A program made the translations under genes and the position numbers. This document shows, piece after piece, positions 28,063-39,281 of a stretch of 64,000 bases of DNA. How positions within the stretch are numbered: position 1 is the first letter of the stretch; each line of letters starts with the position of its first letter. Under the pieces are notes generated by a model, which saw only the letters and a program-made list of their open reading frames with translations, was not told where the DNA came from and searched no databases. Source of the DNA: JAWKNZ01 sp041391425 (GTDB taxonomy: Bacteria; Bdellovibrionota_B; Oligoflexia; Oligoflexales; JAWKNZ01); contig JAWKNZ010000005.1 of NCBI GenBank assembly GCA_041391425.1, positions 62,001 to 126,000 on the forward strand. The letters are read 5' to 3'.

Positions 28063-30916
28063 CTATTTTAATATTTTTGCCAAAAATTTTCCTGTATGAC
28101 TGCCTTTAGCGGCAGCTACCTTTTCAGGAGAACCATAACAAACAATTTTTCCACCTTTTGACCCACCTTCCGGCCCAACATCGATAATCCAGTCTGCGGT
28201 CTTAATCACATCAAGATTGTGCTCAATAACGACAACAGTATTCCCTGCATCCACTAAAGTTTGTAAAACGTCCAAAAGCTTTCTAATATCGCTAAAGTGC
28301 AATCCTGTCGTAGGTTCATCTAATATATAAAGACTTCTTCCTGTCGCAATTTTTGCTAATTCTCGTGCTAATTTAATCCGCTGTGCTTCTCCTCCTGACA
28401 ATGTCGTTGCCGATTGCCCCAACTTGACATAACCAAGGCCCACATGTAACAGCGTATCCAATATCGTAGTGATTTTTTGTGATGGTTTGCAAACAATTCC
28501 CTAGCTTCAAAAACAGATAAATCTAAGACATCGGAAATAGAACATGACTTATATTTAACTTCCAAAGTTGCGCGATTAAACCTCTTTCCTTCACAAACTT
28601 CACATGGCACGTAAACATCGGCCAAAAAATGCATTTCGACTTTAATATGCCCATCACCCTGACAGTTCTCACAGCGCCCTCCTTTAACATTAAAAGAAAA
28701 ACGTCCTTTTTTATATCCACGCATCCTAGACTCTGGTAATAAAGCAAAGAAATCACGTATATGATCAAAAACTTTAGTATATGTAGCAGGATTGCTCCGA
28801 GGCGTTCTACCAATTGCCTTTTGATCTATGTTTATAACTTTATCAAGCAATTCAAGTCCTGAAACGCTTTTATATTCTCCAACTGTGCCGAAGATTGATG
28901 CAATTTATTGGATAACAATGGATACAATACTTGATTGATTAGGGTCGATTTTCCTGCACCTGAAACCCCTGTGATACAAGTAAATAAACCTAATGGTATA
29001 TCGACAGAAACATTGCGCAAATTATTCTCACTTACCCCTGTTAAAGTAATTTTCTTACCCAGTACGAGATTAAATTTTCTTCGCATTTCAGGAATAGGAA
29101 TTTTTTCCTTTCCAGATAGATATTTTCCAGTCATTGATTGTTTGTAACGTTTAACCTGTGCCGGCGTTCCTGCTGCAACGACTTGTCCACCCAAATGTCC
29201 AGCTCCTGGGCCTAAATCTATGAGCCAGTCAGAAAGTTCCATTGTTTCTTGGTCATGCTCCACAACTAATAGGGAATTACCAATATCTCGCAAATGGCAT
29301 AATGTTTTTAGGAGTTTCTTATTGTCCCTTTGATGTAAACCTATAGAAGGTTCATCCAAAATATACAAAACTCCCGTTAATTCAGAGCCTATCTGCGAAG
29401 CAAGACGAATCCTCTGTGCTTCACCTCCAGATAAAGTTGGACCTTTGCGATCAAGAGACAAATAATCTAATCCGACATTGATCAAAAATTCAATACGACT
29501 TACGATTTCTTTGAGTAACTCCTCGGCAATAATTTTGTCATTACCCTTTAATTCTAATTTGCTGAAGAAGTCATATAATTCTTGAATCGACAAACCTGTC
29601 ACATCACCTACAGATTTATTTTTAATTCTTACATATAAAACCTCTTCTCGTAGCCGTGATCCTTTACAATGCGGACATTGTGCAGATGACATAAATTTTC
29701 CATACCATGATTTCATAGTATCAGAAGATGTCTTACGATACTTTCTCATTAAAGCATTTATTAGTCCTTCGTATGAAAAGGTATAGGATCCATTGCTCTT
29801 TCCCCCTTGCCATTTAACTGTCAGCTCCGGTGTTTTACAGCCATGCATTATCATTTTTTGATGTTTTTTAGGCAGCTTTTTCCAAGGTTTATCTAAGTCA
29901 ATTCCCCATTGCTTTTCCATAGACTTGATTCTGGCTAAGCCCCATGACTCCTTTTCACCGTTATCAAGAAACAAGTTCTTCCATGGAATGATTGCACCTT
30001 CACGAAGCGACAAACTATCATCAGGAATAATTTTCTTTTCATCCATAGACTGGACGTTACCGAGACCATTGCATTTTAAACACATACCCAAGGGGGAATT
30101 AAAGGAAAATAACTGCGGACTCAACTCTGGATATGAGTGCCCACAACAACTACGCTCCTCATTCATAGGAACGTCTTCTTTACCTTCAACATGAACTATA
30201 ATACGTCCATTGCCACGTTTAAGAGCAATCTCAACTGAGTCGTTAAGACGCTTTCTAAAGTCTTGCGAGTGCTCTATCACTAATCGATCTACAACAATTT
30301 CAATATTGTGCTTTTTATTTTTTGCTAACACCTGCACATTTGCAATCTGATGCACCAAACCATCTATTCTTACACGGTTATAACCCTCGGCACGGAGTTG
30401 CTCAAATAAATCTTTATGTTCACCTTTTCTATTTTCAACGACTGGCGCCAAAATTAAAATCTTAGTTTTTTGCGGATAACCAAGAATTTGATCAACGATG
30501 CCGTCAGCACTGCCCTTTCCGACCTTTTTGCCGCAACTATAGCAATATTGAACCCCAACTCTGGCAAACAACACCCGCAAATAATCATATATTTCAGTAA
30601 TAGTTCCGACCGTAGATCTAGGATTTTTACTTGCAGATTTTTGCTCAATAGAAATTGTAGGTGAAAGTCCACGTATCGTGTCATAAGAAGGCTTATCTTG
30701 CTGCCCTAAAAACTGCCTCGCATATGAAGAAAGAGATTCTATATACCTTCTTTGTCCTTCAGCAAAGATGGTATCAAATGCTAAGCTGGATTTTCCAGAA
30801 CCAGAAACACCGGTAATAACCACTAATTTTTTCTTAGGTATATCGACGTCAATATTTTTTAGATTATGTTCTCTAGCTCCACGGACAATTATGCTATCAA
30901 ACTCGCGAATTGTCAT
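28063..30916 (-). pseudogene. uvrA: UvrA, excinuclease ABC subunit A, interrupted by two frameshifts
   Basis: UvrA is the damage-scanning ATPase of nucleotide excision repair. The start ATG at 30916 has a strong GGAGGT site. Visible landmarks are Walker A GVSGSGKSSLAF, zinc ligands CYSCGKK / CPHCKGS and CENCQGDG / CEVCEGK, and two ABC signatures ([24 protein letters not shown]). One missing base near 28895 loses the frame before ...[21 protein letters not shown] second missing A in the run at 28473-28478 separates NHHKK from [16 protein letters not shown]. Restored length is 951 residues, normal for UvrA. Loss of UvrA would be a serious repair defect if real. Confidence 0.9.
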
Positions 30917-30930
30917 AAACAGCACCTCCG

Positions 30931-32734
30931 CTAGAGTCCCCACTTGAACATTCCATAAGTTAGAATAAATTCCGCCACTTTCTACCAGTTGTTGCGAAGT
31001 TCCTTGCTCAACAATTTTGCCTTTGTCTATGACATATATTCTATCAGCATGAACAATCGTCGATAGCCGGTGTGCTATAATTATTGTCGTTCGACCTATA
31101 GTAATTTTTTGCAAACTTCTTTGAATTGCCGCCTCTGTTTCATTGTCAACCGCTGATGTCGCTTCATCAAAAATCATAATTGGCGGATTTTTCAAAACCG
31201 CCCTAGCTATAGAAATCCTTTGCCTTTGGCCACCAGATAGTTTCTGCCCACGTTCACCAATCACCGTTTGATAACCGTTAGGCATTGCCTGAATAAAATC
31301 ATGCGCCTCTGCTATTTTTGCAACCCTTTCAATTTCTTCAAGAGACGCATCGGGCTTAGCATAAGCTATATTCTCAGCAACAGTTCCATGGAATAAAAAG
31401 ACATCTTGGCTAACCAGTCCAATACATTTTCGCAGTTCACTGATGCGGTAATTTTGAAGTAATTTACCATCCAATGAAATAGAGCCATTTGTAGGATCAT
31501 AAAACCTCAATAACAATTTAACGATAGTACTTTTTCCAGAGCCAGTGTGACCAACAATTCCAATTGTTTGCCCAGATTTAATTTCGATATCAACGTTATT
31601 AAGTACCGGTTCCCTTTCCGGGTAAGAAAAGCTTAAGGAAGTAAAAGTTAAGTTTCCTTTCACATTCTCAATCTCTAGCTTTCCATTACCAGATTGCACA
31701 GCAATCGGAGTTTTAATTAATGTTAAAATTCTTCGTGTGGAAGCCATCGCTCGTTCATACAAATCAACGGTTTCTGCCATACCAGTCAAAGGCCATAGCA
31801 ATCTTTGAGTCAGAAAAACAAGCACTCCATAAGATCCAACATTAAGCTCATTATTTAAAACTAAATGCCCACCGTAAAGAAAGGTTGCTAGAAATCCTGC
31901 CAAGATAGCCATTCTTATTATCGGAATAAAGCTAGAGCTCAGAGCTATTGCATGGCCATTGGCTTTGCAATATCCAGCACTATCCATCGACAAGCGATCC
32001 AACTCCCTGGCTTCCGCCGTAAAACTTTTTATCGTCGCAATACCAGAAATATTATTAGCCAACCTTGCGCTTAAAAGTCCCGCCTTTTCTCTAACATCAT
32101 GATACAAAGGTTGAGCGCGTCTTTGGAAATAGAATGCTCCAGCTAAAATAATAGGTATGGGTAGCATTGAAAAAGTTGCCAATATTGGAGAAATATAAAA
32201 GAAGACTCCTCCGACAGCGATAACCGTTGTAAAAACCTGGATGAAACTATTTGCTCCAATATTTAAAAACCTCTCTAATTGATTAACATCATCGTTCAAT
32301 ATGGCAACGAGATTTCCAATTTGCTTAGCTTCGAAATAACTAATATCCAGCTTTTGAATATGATTATAAGCTTCTTTTCTAAGCTCATGTTGGATCGTTT
32401 GCGCTAAATTTCTCCACATCACTAAATAAAAATATTCGAAAATCGACTCACATGCCCAAATTAAAAAGGTTAGTATTCCCAATAAGGAAATTTGTTGCAT
32501 TGGTTCGACAACACCAAAACGCCCTAAAAATGATTGTTCCTTATTAACAACAACATCAATAGCAATACCGATTAATATTTCAGGTGCGATATCAAAAATT
32601 TTATTTAAAACCGAACATACTGTAGCTTTAATAACTGTTGGTCTATGCTGGGATGTATGTTTTAAAAGTTGTCTCAGCGGTGTATCTTGATGATCCAAAA
32701 CCTCATGGCTCATAAAATTATCTACTCGACTCAT
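30931..32734 (-). CDS. MsbA-type ABC exporter (fused transmembrane and ATPase domains)
   Basis: An approximately 600-residue half-transporter. Six membrane helices lie in residues about 30-320, followed by an ATPase with Walker A GHTGSGKST, signature LSGGQRQRISIARA and Walker B IMIFDEATSAVD. It probably exports a lipid or lipophilic compound. As written, the frame runs without a stop straight into uvrA. The G4 run (CCCC on the plus strand, 30938-30941) is the likely cause: with one G fewer, translation ends ...VQVGL and TAG at 30931, followed at once by the uvrA ribosome site. I therefore annotate two genes. Confidence 0.85.
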
Positions 32735-33387
32735 ATTAATGTTTCCATACCCTTCCTAAATTTGCGCTTTTTAGTGGGTCATAATTGTTTTAGGACTGCT
32801 AAATCTAGTCTCCACAGTTCGGTGTTACATGCTAAAACGACCTAACTTATAGAGTAGCGGTTCACACTATCGCAACCGTCTTAACAGTCAAGCTATAGCT
32901 CCAATATAAAGTCTTAGAAAGAGACCCGAAATATAGGATCACCATATTACTTGAGAAAATATTTATGATTATAAATAGATAGCTTACCATTCGATCTTCA
33001 TTGTCTTTGCCACTGGCAAATAAGAACAGTTCAATGTGGTTCAAATTTAGACATTCTATGACAATATCTGGACCACTTTATTCAATTCAAAGCTCTATAA
33101 TTTGAGCCAATTACCATCTATCATCGATAAGGTAAGAGGCTATAAATTCTATTAAACAGCTAAATTTAACTATTTTTTACCCTTAGGCCCAACTGCTAGC
33201 AGAGGTAATATATTTTGGCCCTATGCTTGCAAAAATACTTTCCGTGGTAAGCACCACTCATGTAAGGCCACAATCCAAAATTCCTGCAATACCATTAACG
33301 GAGTATATACCCTCCCACTTTTATCAAGCTATCTATACCTTCACCTAACCTTTTAACCTATCAAGATCTCAATAGGAGAATTCTGTT
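32735..33387. other. Long intergenic region between divergent genes
   Basis: About 650 bases between the ABC exporter and the sigma-54 regulator, which point away from each other. I see no convincing gene, RNA or repeat. The right end holds the AGGAG ribosome site of the regulator. Both promoters must lie here. Confidence 0.4.
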
Positions 33388-34797
33388 ATGAAACCTCGCA
33401 TTCTTATTGCTGGCTTTGAAGCAAAACTATGGCAAAGCCACTTGTCCGATTTTCTCTCAGCAACTATAGATGTCGAAATAGATATTGCATCAACACCCAA
33501 TGAATGTATTTGGCAAGTCAAGAAAAAAAACTATAAATTAATATTGTTAGACATTTATTTTGATACCAAGAATCCGATTGGATTTGAATTACTACAACGA
33601 TGCAAGAACCTCTCACCCACAACAAAAATCACTATATTTTCAAATAGAGATGATTATCAAACAATGTTGCAATGCAAAAATCTCGGTGCCGATTATCTTT
33701 CAAAAACACGCAACAGTATGTATGAAATCTCTGAGTTAATCACTAGTTGTTTTATAGACCTTGAAAAATCAGAAAGAGAGAAACAATTCAGATACAAAAC
33801 TGGGATAGAAAACGCAAAACGAGTAGGCGCTATTTTTAAATCAGATGCAATGAAAAATGTTTTTGCTTTAACAAGCTATGCCTTAGAGAACCCCAAAACT
33901 CACGTATTGATACGTGGCGAAGAAGGTGTAGGCAAAGAGCTTGTAGCAAGGGCCTGTGCAGAAAAGCATCTACCATTCAAAGCCTTGAACTGTGCAGGAA
34001 TTAGCGACAGCCTATTACAAAGCGAACTATTTGGTCATGACAAGGGTTCATACACCGGTGCTATTTCTCGTCATGAAGGACTAATAGCCGCAGCCCGTGG
34101 AGGCTCGTTATTTCTAGACGAGTTTGGTGATCTATCACATACGTGCTCAAGCCGCCTTACTTAGGGCAGCTGAATACGGTGAAATAAAAAAGTAGGCTCC
34201 ACCGCTACTGAATTTATCGAATTTCGCATCATCGCTGCAACAAATGCTAATTTAGAATACAAGATAGCTCGTGGTAATTTTCGACAAGACTTCCTGTCAC
34301 GGTTTACGCGGCTACAAATTACGATTCCACCCTTGAGGGAAAGGCCGGAAGACATTGAAGTCATAGTCCATCACATCATCGCAACTCATGACAAACACAA
34401 AGATAAAAAATTTTCAAAAGATTGCATCCATTTATTTGAACAATATAGTTGGCCAGGCAATGTAAGGCAGCTACAAAATCTCGTCCTCAGTATATTGGAA
34501 ACAACAAATCAGAAAATGATTTCTATCTCGGATCTACCAAACGAATTTCTCGATAAATTTGCTAGGAAAGAGACAGCAACCTTAGGTAATCTGTCGGATT
34601 GCCATTTAAATCTGGAGCCAACGTACCGCCAATCCCTTACAGAAGCCATTCGCGATTATGAAAGATTTATCATAAAAAAACATATAGCTTCCTTAGGGTG
34701 CTCGACAACCAAAACATCTTTAGCTGCATCATTAGGCATTCCAAGAACGAGCTTGCGTCGAAAGCTGACTAATCTTAATATTTCGATAAAAGATTGA
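33388..34797 (+). pseudogene. Sigma-54-dependent response regulator, interrupted by two frameshifts
   Basis: An NtrC-like activator: receiver domain (residues 1-125, phosphoacceptor Asp in LILLDIYFD), AAA+ domain with Walker A GEEGVGKE, the sigma-54 contact loop as GSYTGA, and a Fis-type helix-turn-helix at the end (SLGIPRTSLRRKL). An extra base near 34134 breaks the frame after FGDL. A missing A in the A6 run at 34186-34191 breaks it again after GEIKK. The two errors cancel, and the restored protein is 469 residues, the normal size. The ATG has an AGGAG site. No histidine kinase lies next to it. Confidence 0.85.
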
Positions 34798-34854
34798 GAG
34801 TTGATGCTTAAATTGATACAAATAGATATATACTATTCGTAGGGGAGGATCAGT

Positions 34855-35740
34855 ATGACGATTATCCCAATACCTGGCTTTAGTGAGCCTTTTTCAAGCA
34901 TATGCCACCTTATCGCAGCTTTTTTCTTTTAATAGCTGGTGGTTCATTGCTATTTCGTGGGCACGGTAACGCTTATCGTTTATTTGGACACTCGGTCTAT
35001 ACATTTTCGTTAGTATTTTTATTTTCAATGAGCGGCGTTTATCACCTTTTGGAACCAGGTGGGGTCGCTAGAATGACATTGCAACGGCTTGACCACGCAG
35101 GCATCTATGTGCTCATTGCCGGAACTTTCACAGCAGTCCATTTTACTTTTTTTAATCGAAAAAAACGCTGGATTATATCAACCTTCGTATGGATTTTATC
35201 CATAACAGGGTTGGTTCTAACCGTTATTTTCATGAAAAATATGCCGCAGTTGCTATTAAGCGCATTTTATCTTGGTTTAGGCTGGATAGGTATCTTTACC
35301 GGCTATTTCCTCTATTCAAATTATGGCTTTAATACTTTTAGGCCACTTTTATTAGGAGGTTGTGTCTATAGTATAGGTGCTATCATCATGTATTTAGATT
35401 GGCCAGTTTTATGGCCCGGAGTCATTCAAGCGCACGAGATTTTTCATGTTGCCGTTATCATTGCCGCATATACTCACTGGAAGCTAGTATACCAATGGTC
35501 AGCTAATCCATCATCACACCGATTGACCTTTATTGTAAGAAAAGAGGCTCAAATAAATTTCTCGCAAAAGCCGCTACTGAAAAATTTTTTGTAAAAGGCA
35601 CTAGCTTAAATGAAATCAAAGAGAAAATCCGAGATGTTATAAACAAAGAATATCACCCAAGCATGCTGCCTATATCAATCAGGTTAAAAATTTCAAATGA
35701 AGATGTCTTTTATATTGGTGAGAGAGGTATCGAAGAATAA
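34855..35740 (+). pseudogene. PAQR / hemolysin III family membrane protein with C-terminal extension, two frameshifts
   Basis: A seven-helix PAQR-family protein (hemolysin III, YqfA-like). The true start is the ATG at 34855 behind GGGGAGGAT: MTIIPIPGFSEPFSSICHLI is the family N-terminus. The frame is lost in the T6 run at 34920-34925. The helices run on to YTHWKLVYQWS. A second missing A in the A4 run near 35540 hides about 70 more residues (from GSNKFLAKAATEKFFVKGTS to a TAA at 35740), an acidic/basic cytosolic tail. Restored length is 295 residues, against about 215 for YqfA. Bacterial PAQR proteins act in membrane-fluidity sensing or lipid metabolism; the role here is unknown. Confidence 0.75.
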
Positions 35741-35793
35741 GGCGCCTCCAATAAAATATCAGAGGCAATTCCTGTCGAATATACGATTCAGCT

Positions 35794-36081
35794 CTACTTG
35801 TGATTACCTTTCTTATTTTTCATACCCATTACTTTCTTTTGAATCTCTTTACAAGTTCCGGCTTTAACATATTTCCATTCACTCTTATCGTAGTCTTTTG
35901 TTGCATGCCCACCACAACCATGGCTACCATTACCGCAATCATTCTGACCTTTTTTAGCTACCCCATAACACTTTTCCTTGCCTTTAGCATCATCCATGCC
36001 ATCAGCTAATGAAAGGCTAGCTGTCAAAGCAAATGCTCCTGCTAATGCACTCTTCACTAATAATTGTCGTTTGGTCTTCAT
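35794..36081 (-). CDS. BufA1-type (DUF2282) periplasmic bufferin precursor
   Basis: A 95-residue secreted peptide. A signal peptide ends near residue 26 (SLSLADG). The core has the DUF2282 pattern with four Cys: KCYG (38), NDCG (49), HGCGG (56) and GTCKE (77). Bufferins are ribosomally made, modified copper-binding peptides that protect against metal stress; their Cys are modified by DUF692 enzymes with a DUF2063 partner. Neither partner gene is visible nearby, so this copy is an orphan or is modified in trans. A GGAG site precedes the ATG. Confidence 0.8.
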   Translation of the reverse strand: MKTKRQLLVKSALAGAFALTASLSLADGMDDAKGKEKCYGVAKKGQNDCGNGSHGCGGHATKDYDKSEWKYVKAGTCKEIQKKVMGMKNKKGNHK

Positions 36082-36500
36082 GGGTAAATTCTCCGTTTTT
36101 TAAATATATACTGATTTACTTTATCAACAAATCTTTAACCATTATCTTTCACAAAAAATCCGATTCAAGTCAAAGAAGAGAAAAATTATAGGTCTATGTC
36201 GCCAAGACCGATTCCAAGATAGATCATACAAGATGAGAGATTTATAAAATATGTACTTATCAAACTCTAAAAAATGAATATATTTTAACCATGTTTAATG
36301 CAAAACATCTCATTTTTTAAGAAAAAATCAATTATTTTTTCAACAAATTCAAGACATTGGCAGCTTAGCCTTTTGAATTCCTAATTTAGGTCGATAAGGC
36401 AGTTAAGTAGGTGTGTATATAATTATTAATCTGTATGTGGCTAACGTCCCGTAAAATATGTATGCAAAATAAAAGCTCTTAAATAAGGATCCATCTTATT
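36082..36500. other. Intergenic region between divergent genes
   Basis: About 420 AT-rich bases between the bufferin gene and the CxxCH lipoprotein, which diverge. Both promoters should lie here. No repeat, RNA or further gene was recognised. Confidence 0.35.
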
Positions 36501-37409
36501 GTGTTCAGGTTTATGAAGAATAATATCGTCGTCCTAGCACCAAGCCCCTCTGCCAAGAAAATATTAAAAATTGAAATCTTTTACTTGGCAGTTATTGCAT
36601 CACTGCTGACAGCAACTATTTCGTGCAACCATGAAGATAAAAAGAGCAGTGGAGAGCAACAAAATACAATTGAAAAAAGTCAAAATGCGGAAGGCTCTCA
36701 AGATGAGCCTGAAGATGAAGAAAAAGAAAATAATGAGGATACTACTACCCAATCACAAGAGAGCACTCCACAAAAAGAAGAAATAGATAACCACCCTTGC
36801 TCGGCAGCCCAAGAAGTTAACAATCTTAAGACTATTGAAGAAGCCATCCAGCTAATAAATACACTTTCACATCCAGTTGGTATCCCATGTTTTATTTCAG
36901 CCTTACCTAAGCCACTAATAATTAATGCAACAACCAGCACCCTTAGTGTCCAACCAGCTTTAGGAAAAGATAATCCAAGATTTTTTATTTTTCTAAACAA
37001 ATTGCTCATAAGCTTTGTTCCGACCGGAGAAGGATCCGAGGTTGTAGAGTTTAGCTATCTAATTTCGGATTATCAATCGATCAAAGGCGAAATTGCTTTT
37101 CCAGTAACTAAAGAGCTATCCGAAAGCGCTGCTTATGAAAGAATTCTGAACGAAGCAAAAACCAATACGACTTGTTCTGCCTGTCATGCTGGTGAATCTC
37201 CTGCGTCAAATGAGTTTGCTAATGGAGCTTTCATATCTAAAGCTATAAAGCCATTTTCTAAAAATCAATTAGATCGTGAAGCGTTAGAAGCACTACAGGA
37301 TTCATGTCAAAACGATATAAGCGAACGGTGCCAAATTATAAATGCAGTTATGAAAAGTGGGAATTTTCTTATGACAGACTTTCCTAGCGATATGCCTACC
37401 TTGTTCTAA
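36501..37409 (+). CDS. Lipoprotein with a CxxCH heme-binding motif
   Basis: A 302-residue protein with a long N-terminal signal ending at a lipobox-like ATISC (about Cys42). An extremely acidic Glu/Asp/Gln linker follows to about residue 95, then a globular part. A single CSACH motif (TTCSACHAGESPA) near residue 225 is the classical covalent heme c site. The protein may thus be a monoheme cytochrome anchored to the outer membrane. The start is GTG with AAGGA upstream; an ATG four codons later is also possible. I do not recognise the family beyond these features. Confidence 0.6.
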   Translation: MFRFMKNNIVVLAPSPSAKKILKIEIFYLAVIASLLTATISCNHEDKKSSGEQQNTIEKSQNAEGSQDEPEDEEKENNEDTTTQSQESTPQKEEIDNHPCSAAQEVNNLKTIEEAIQLINTLSHPVGIPCFISALPKPLIINATTSTLSVQPALGKDNPRFFIFLNKLLISFVPTGEGSEVVEFSYLISDYQSIKGEIAFPVTKELSESAAYERILNEAKTNTTCSACHAGESPASNEFANGAFISKAIKPFSKNQLDREALEALQDSCQNDISERCQIINAVMKSGNFLMTDFPSDMPTLF

Positions 37410-37481
37410 CGTTTAAGAAGAAACTCCATTAAAAAGCACTCAAAAGACACTCAAAGCACATCCTGTATGAATATAAAATCT

Positions 37482-37624
37482 CGTCATCTTGAGCAAAGCG
37501 AAAGATCTCGGAGAATGATGGTAAATGAATATTAAGAGGTAGTTTCGCTCCCTGAAGCTCAGAGAGATTCTAGGAACTATTGTAAATTCCAGAAGTTAGA
37601 TCCTTCGCTTTGCTCAAGATGACG
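37482..37624. repeat. Family A long inverted repeat
   Basis: Arms of 27 bases (37482-37508 and 37598-37624) pair at 26 positions; the outer sequence is CGTCATCTTGAGCAAAGCGA. It lies between the convergent CxxCH lipoprotein and livF genes, and related GTCATxxTGAGC sequences form the array at 25263-26190. Confidence 0.85.
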
Positions 37625-37673
37625 GTAAAATGTGAGGGCGGTAAAATGTGAAGACAGTAGCTAGATAATTTTT

Positions 37674-38399
37674 TTAAGAACCTAGATAAGCCTTTTGCAC
37701 TTCAGGATCATTACGCAGTTCTTCCCCTGTGCCGGATAAGCGGATTTCCCCGTTGACCAGTACATAAGCTCTATTTGCAAGCCTCAAAGCATGGTTAGCG
37801 TTTTGTTCTACCAAAAATATAGTGATACCCTGCTGTGCTATTTCTTTAATTATATTAAATATCTGTTTCACGATAATAGGTGCCAAACCCAAACTCGGCT
37901 CGTCTAGTAAGAGAAGCTTGGGTCTCGCCATCAGTCCACGTCCAATTGCTAACATTTGCTGTTCGCCACCGGATAAAGTTCCTGCCCGTTGAAAATGCCG
38001 CTCTTTTAACCGAGGGAAAAGCCCATAAACTTTATTTAAATCTTCATCCATATAGGTATCACCAATAGAAATGGTACCCATTTTTAAATTTTCCTCAACG
38101 GTCATAGAAGAAAAAATTCGCCTGCCCTCAGGGACTAAGGCGATACCTTTTTCAGCAACTTTAAACGTATCAACCTTGGTTATATCTTCTTGCAAGTATC
38201 TTATTTTACCTGAACGGGCTAATGGATTACCAAAAATAGTCATTAGCAAAGTGCTCTTACCAGCTCCATTACTGCCAATTAAAGTAACTATCTCACCTTT
38301 GTTAACAACAAGAGAAACACCATGTAGTGCTTGGATACTCCCATAATATGAATGCAAATCCATAATCTCTAGCATAGGTTCGGCCTTTTGCGCTTGCAT
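37674..38399 (-). CDS. livF: Branched-chain amino acid ABC transporter ATPase LivF
   Basis: A 241-residue ATPase of the high-affinity Leu/Ile/Val uptake system. Walker A GSNGAGKSTL, signature LSGGEQQMLAIGRGLM and Walker B LLLLDEPSLGLAP are present, along with the LivF-type ending. The ATG overlaps the livG stop by one base (TAATG), showing tight coupling. Last gene of livKHMGF. An upstream ATG is used; the family core begins nine residues in (LEIMDLHSYYG). Confidence 0.93.
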   Translation of the reverse strand: MQAQKAEPMLEIMDLHSYYGSIQALHGVSLVVNKGEIVTLIGSNGAGKSTLLMTIFGNPLARSGKIRYLQEDITKVDTFKVAEKGIALVPEGRRIFSSMTVEENLKMGTISIGDTYMDEDLNKVYGLFPRLKERHFQRAGTLSGGEQQMLAIGRGLMARPKLLLLDEPSLGLAPIIVKQIFNIIKEIAQQGITIFLVEQNANHALRLANRAYVLVNGEIRLSGTGEELRNDPEVQKAYLGS

Positions 38400-39274
38400 T
38401 AGCTTTCCTCCGTGCCAAGGTAAGCTGCTAGAACCGTCGGGTCATTCTTAATTTTCTCCGGCTCTCCGTGTGCTATCACTTGCCCATAATTCAAAACTAC
38501 AATTTGATCTGAAATATCCATAACCAAAGCCATATCATGTTCAATGACAAAAACTGTAACGTGATATTCATCACGCAAACGTTGGATCAACCTTGCTAAG
38601 TCTTCCGTCTCAGCAGGGTTCAATCCTGCAGCCGGTTCATCTAAACAAATCATTTTAGGATCAATACACATGGCCCGGGCAATTTCTAAACGCCTTTGGT
38701 GTCCATAAGGCAGCTCACTTGCTAAACGATTAGCATCTTTAGTAAGATCAATAATATCCAACCATTGATAAGCCCGATCAATATGTTCTTGCTCGGAAGC
38801 TCGATACCCAGGCAAATTTAACAACCCAGATATAAGACCAGACCTTGCATTCATATGCTGAGCAACCATTAAATTCTCAATCGCAGTCATCTCATCAAAA
38901 AGCCGAATATTTTGAAACGTTCGAGCTAACCCCGCTCGGGCAACCAAATGCGATCCACCTAATGTTTTATAATATAACTTGTGGACAAACGAGCTAGGCT
39001 TCAGACAGTCACTAAGCTCAAAAGGCTCGCCCAAAACTTTTTCAATGTTTATCCTCTTACCTTCAACACCAAAATCTATAGAGCCTTCCGTCGATTTATA
39101 AAATCCCGTAAGACAGTTAAAAACAGTGGTTTTACCTGCTCCATTTGGGCCTATTAGCGCTGTAATAGATCCTTTTTCTACCCCAAAATTAACTTTATCA
39201 AGCGCAACAATACCGCCAAATCGGACCGTAAGATTCCTAACATCCAAAATATTCTGTTTCACCGCTTCTACCAT
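38399..39274 (-). CDS. livG: Branched-chain amino acid ABC transporter ATPase LivG
   Basis: A 291-residue ATPase partner of LivF. Walker A GPNGAGKTTVFN, Walker B ICLDEPAAGLNP and the LivG-specific LARTFQNIRLFDEMTAIENL segment are visible. It is about 35 residues longer than E. coli LivG because of an insert between Walker A and the Q-loop, at about residues 75-105 (GEPFELSDCLKPSS). It starts 7 bases after the livM stop. Confidence 0.93.
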   Translation of the reverse strand: MVEAVKQNILDVRNLTVRFGGIVALDKVNFGVEKGSITALIGPNGAGKTTVFNCLTGFYKSTEGSIDFGVEGKRINIEKVLGEPFELSDCLKPSSFVHKLYYKTLGGSHLVARAGLARTFQNIRLFDEMTAIENLMVAQHMNARSGLISGLLNLPGYRASEQEHIDRAYQWLDIIDLTKDANRLASELPYGHQRRLEIARAMCIDPKMICLDEPAAGLNPAETEDLARLIQRLRDEYHVTVFVIEHDMALVMDISDQIVVLNYGQVIAHGEPEKIKNDPTVLAAYLGTEES

Positions 39275-39281
39275 TCTGTTC

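Noticed and set aside
28832..32734. A natural 1300-residue ABC exporter-UvrA fusion
   Set aside because: UvrA has its own start with a strong ribosome site, and a one-base change in a G4 run would give the exporter a normal stop. The fusion is best explained by an indel.
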